Source: Bolinopsis microptera (lineage: Eukaryota; Ctenophora; Tentaculata; Lobata; Bolinopsidae). Taken from it: DNA of 64,000 nucleotides. Position numbers and translations under genes: made by a program. Below are positions 61,501 to 64,000 of the stretch, piece by piece; position 1 is the stretch's first letter, and every line of letters begins with the position of its first letter. The notes beneath the pieces were generated by a model. That model did not search any database. It saw nothing but the letters and a program-made list of their open reading frames with translations, and was not told the origin of the DNA. The stretch is from the NCBI RefSeq assembly GCF_026151205.1, contig NC_087076.1, positions 5,074,902 through 5,138,901 on the forward strand, written 5' to 3'.

Positions 61501-64000
61501 CTGGGATACAGATATTGTTAGCTTGTACCATACTCAGACACAGCGCTCCTACTCTAAACTGGGATACAGATAATGTAGATTGTAACATACTCAGAACGAC
61601 GCGCTCAAACTCTAAACAGGGATACAGATATTGTTAGCGTTGTGCCTACACAACGATCAGTGCTCCTTCTCTAAACAGGATACAGAAAATGTTAGCTTGT
61701 ACCAACTAGACGACAGCGCTCACTGGTAAAGCTGTGGATAGCAGATATTGTTAGCTTGTACCAAACTCAACGACAGCGCTCTACGTCTAAACTGTGAATA
61801 ACAAGATATTGTTAGCTTGTACCATACTCAGACGACAGCGATCTACTGTAAACTGGGATACAGATATTGTTATCTTTGTAATCCATACTCAACGACAGCG
61901 CAGTCTACTACTCAACTAAACAAGATACAGATAATGTTACTGTACCATACTCAACGACAGCGCTCTACTCAAACTGGATACAGATATTGTTAGCTTGTAC
62001 CAAACACAACGACAAGCGCTCTAAACTGTAAACTGGATACATATATTGTTAGCTAGTACCATACACAGACGACAGCGCCTACTGTAAAGCATGGAGTACA
62101 GATATTTGAATAGCTTGTACCATACTCTGACGACATCGCTCTACTCAAAAACAGGGATACAGATATGATAGCTTTAGGCCATACACAACGAACAAGCGCT
62201 CCGACTCTAAACTGGATACAGATATTGTTAGCTTGTACATACTCAGACGACATCGCTCACCTCTAAGACTGGGATACAGAAATTGTTTAGCTGTTCCATA
62301 CTCAGATACGACAGCGGACTAACACAAAACTGGGATACTATATATTGTTAGCTTGTACCATACTTCAGTACGAAGCGCCTCTACACTAAACTGGGGATAC
62401 AGAAATTGTTACATTGCACCATACTCCAACACAGCGCTCTACTCTAAAACTAGAGACAGAAATTGTTAGCATGTACCATACTCAGACGACAGCGCTCTAC
62501 TCTACATGATAACCAGATATTGTTAGCTAGTACCATACCTCAGGAAGACACAGCGCCTACTCTAAACTGGGATACAGATTTGTTAGCTTGTAACCATACA
62601 CAGGACGACATGTTCACTCTAAACAGGGATACAGAAATTGTTAGCGAATGTACCATACGCGTCAGACGACAGCGCTCTACTCTAAAGCTGGGATCAGATA
62701 TTGTTTAGCATGTCCCATACTCAGACGACAGAGCTCTACTCAAAACTGGGATACAGATAAAGTTATCTTGAACCAAACTCAACGGACAGCGCTCTACTCT
62801 AAACGGGATACCGAAATTGAATTAGCTTGTACCAACTCATACGACAGCGCTCTACTCTAAACTGGTATACAGATATTGGTTACATTACCATACTCAGACG
62901 ACAGCTCCTACTCAAACTGGGATACAGATATTGTTACTTGTACCATACTCATACGACAGTCTCTACTCTAAACTAGATACAAGATATTGTTAGCTGTACC
63001 ATACTCAGAGGCACAGCGCACTATCTCAAACTGGAAATCAGATATTGTTTGCTTGTACCAAACTCAGACGACAGCGCTCTACGCTAAACTGGTATACAGA
63101 TATTGTTAGCCTGTACCATACGTCAGACACAGAGCGCTCTACTACTAAACTGGATACAGATATGGTTAGCTTGTACCATACTCAGACGACATTGCACTAC
63201 TCTAGAACTGGATGCTACAGATATTGTTAGCTTGTACCAATGTACCTACTCCCAACGACAGCGGTCTACTCTAACTGGGATACAGAATTGTTAGCTTGTA
63301 ACATACTCAGACGACAGTGACCTACTCTAAACTGAGGATACAGATATGTTAGCTTGTACCATACTCAGACGTCAGCCTGCTCGACATCTAAACTGGATAC
63401 AGTATATTGTAAGCTGTACCATACTCAGGAACGACAGTGCTCGTTCTCTAAACTGGGAGTACAGATATATTGTAAGCTGTACCAACTCAGACCGACAGCG
63501 CTCTACTCTAAACAGGGATAGCAGAAGATAGTTAGGCTTTGTACCATAGTCGACTATCACGCTCTACTCAAATCTGGATACAGATAGGTTAGCCTTGTAC
63601 CATACTCAACACCGTGCTCTAACTCTAAACAGGGATACAGATATGTTAGCTAGTATACCACACTCAGAACGACAGCGCTCTACTCGTTAAAAACCCCCTG
63701 GGGAATACCGATATGTTAGCTTTACCATACTCAGACTGACAGTGTATCTACCTACTCTAAACTGTATACAGATATTGTTCGCTTGTACCATACACAGACG
63801 TACACGCGCTCGTACTGTAACCTGGGATACAGATATTGTTAGCTTGTACCTCCTACCAGACGGAACGACAGCGCTCACTCTAAACTAGGAACAGATATTG
63901 TTAGCTTGTACCATACTCAGACGACAGCGCTCTACTCAAACTGGGATCCAGATATTGTTAGCTTGTACCATAACTCAGACTACAGCCGCTCCTACTGTAA
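58554..64000. repeat. Module A5: 58-bp satellite array, cut by window end
   Basis: About 94 units of the 58-bp satellite from the A-run/CCTTA boundary to the window end. If like A2-A4, it should continue for about 1.1 kb beyond the window before the next B module. Confidence 0.97.

Overview
This is eukaryotic, non-coding DNA, probably from an animal. It has composite satellite arrays, long homopolymers, intron-like signals and no compact genes. I could not identify the species and found no rRNA, tRNA, CRISPR array or complete protein gene.

The window has two parts. Positions 1-5,590 read cleanly. They comprise a purine-rich 61-bp minisatellite (1-1,902), then about 3.7 kb of AT-rich single-copy DNA with short repeats, palindromes, G/C homopolymers and one exon-like segment on the minus strand.

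From about 5,600 to the end is one head-to-tail macrosatellite with a repeat length near 13.4-14.0 kb. Each unit has five modules in the same order: A, about 6.5 kb of a 58-bp satellite; B, about 1.8 kb holding a leader and 14 units of a roughly 120-bp repeat with self-complementary G/C blocks; C, about 0.2 kb of spacer; D, about 2.6 kb of a diverged 21-bp minisatellite; E, about 2.2 kb of linker found nowhere else in the unit. The window holds A1 (short), B1-E1, A2-E2, A3-E3, A4-E4 and A5 (cut by the window end). A is bounded by an A-run plus CCTTA on the left and TAAGG plus a T-run on the right, an inverted pair. E carries a conserved near-perfect hairpin, a G-quadruplex-prone strand and an AATAAA signal.

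The macrosatellite copies differ mostly by scattered single-base insertions and deletions, as in an unpolished long read, whereas the left 5.6 kb does not look like that. Copy-to-copy differences, exact lengths and all open frames in the array should therefore be treated as unreliable. The module order, the module lengths and the repeated motifs survive the noise because each is seen four times. The open frames of 60-235 codons in the array are repeat translations, not genes.
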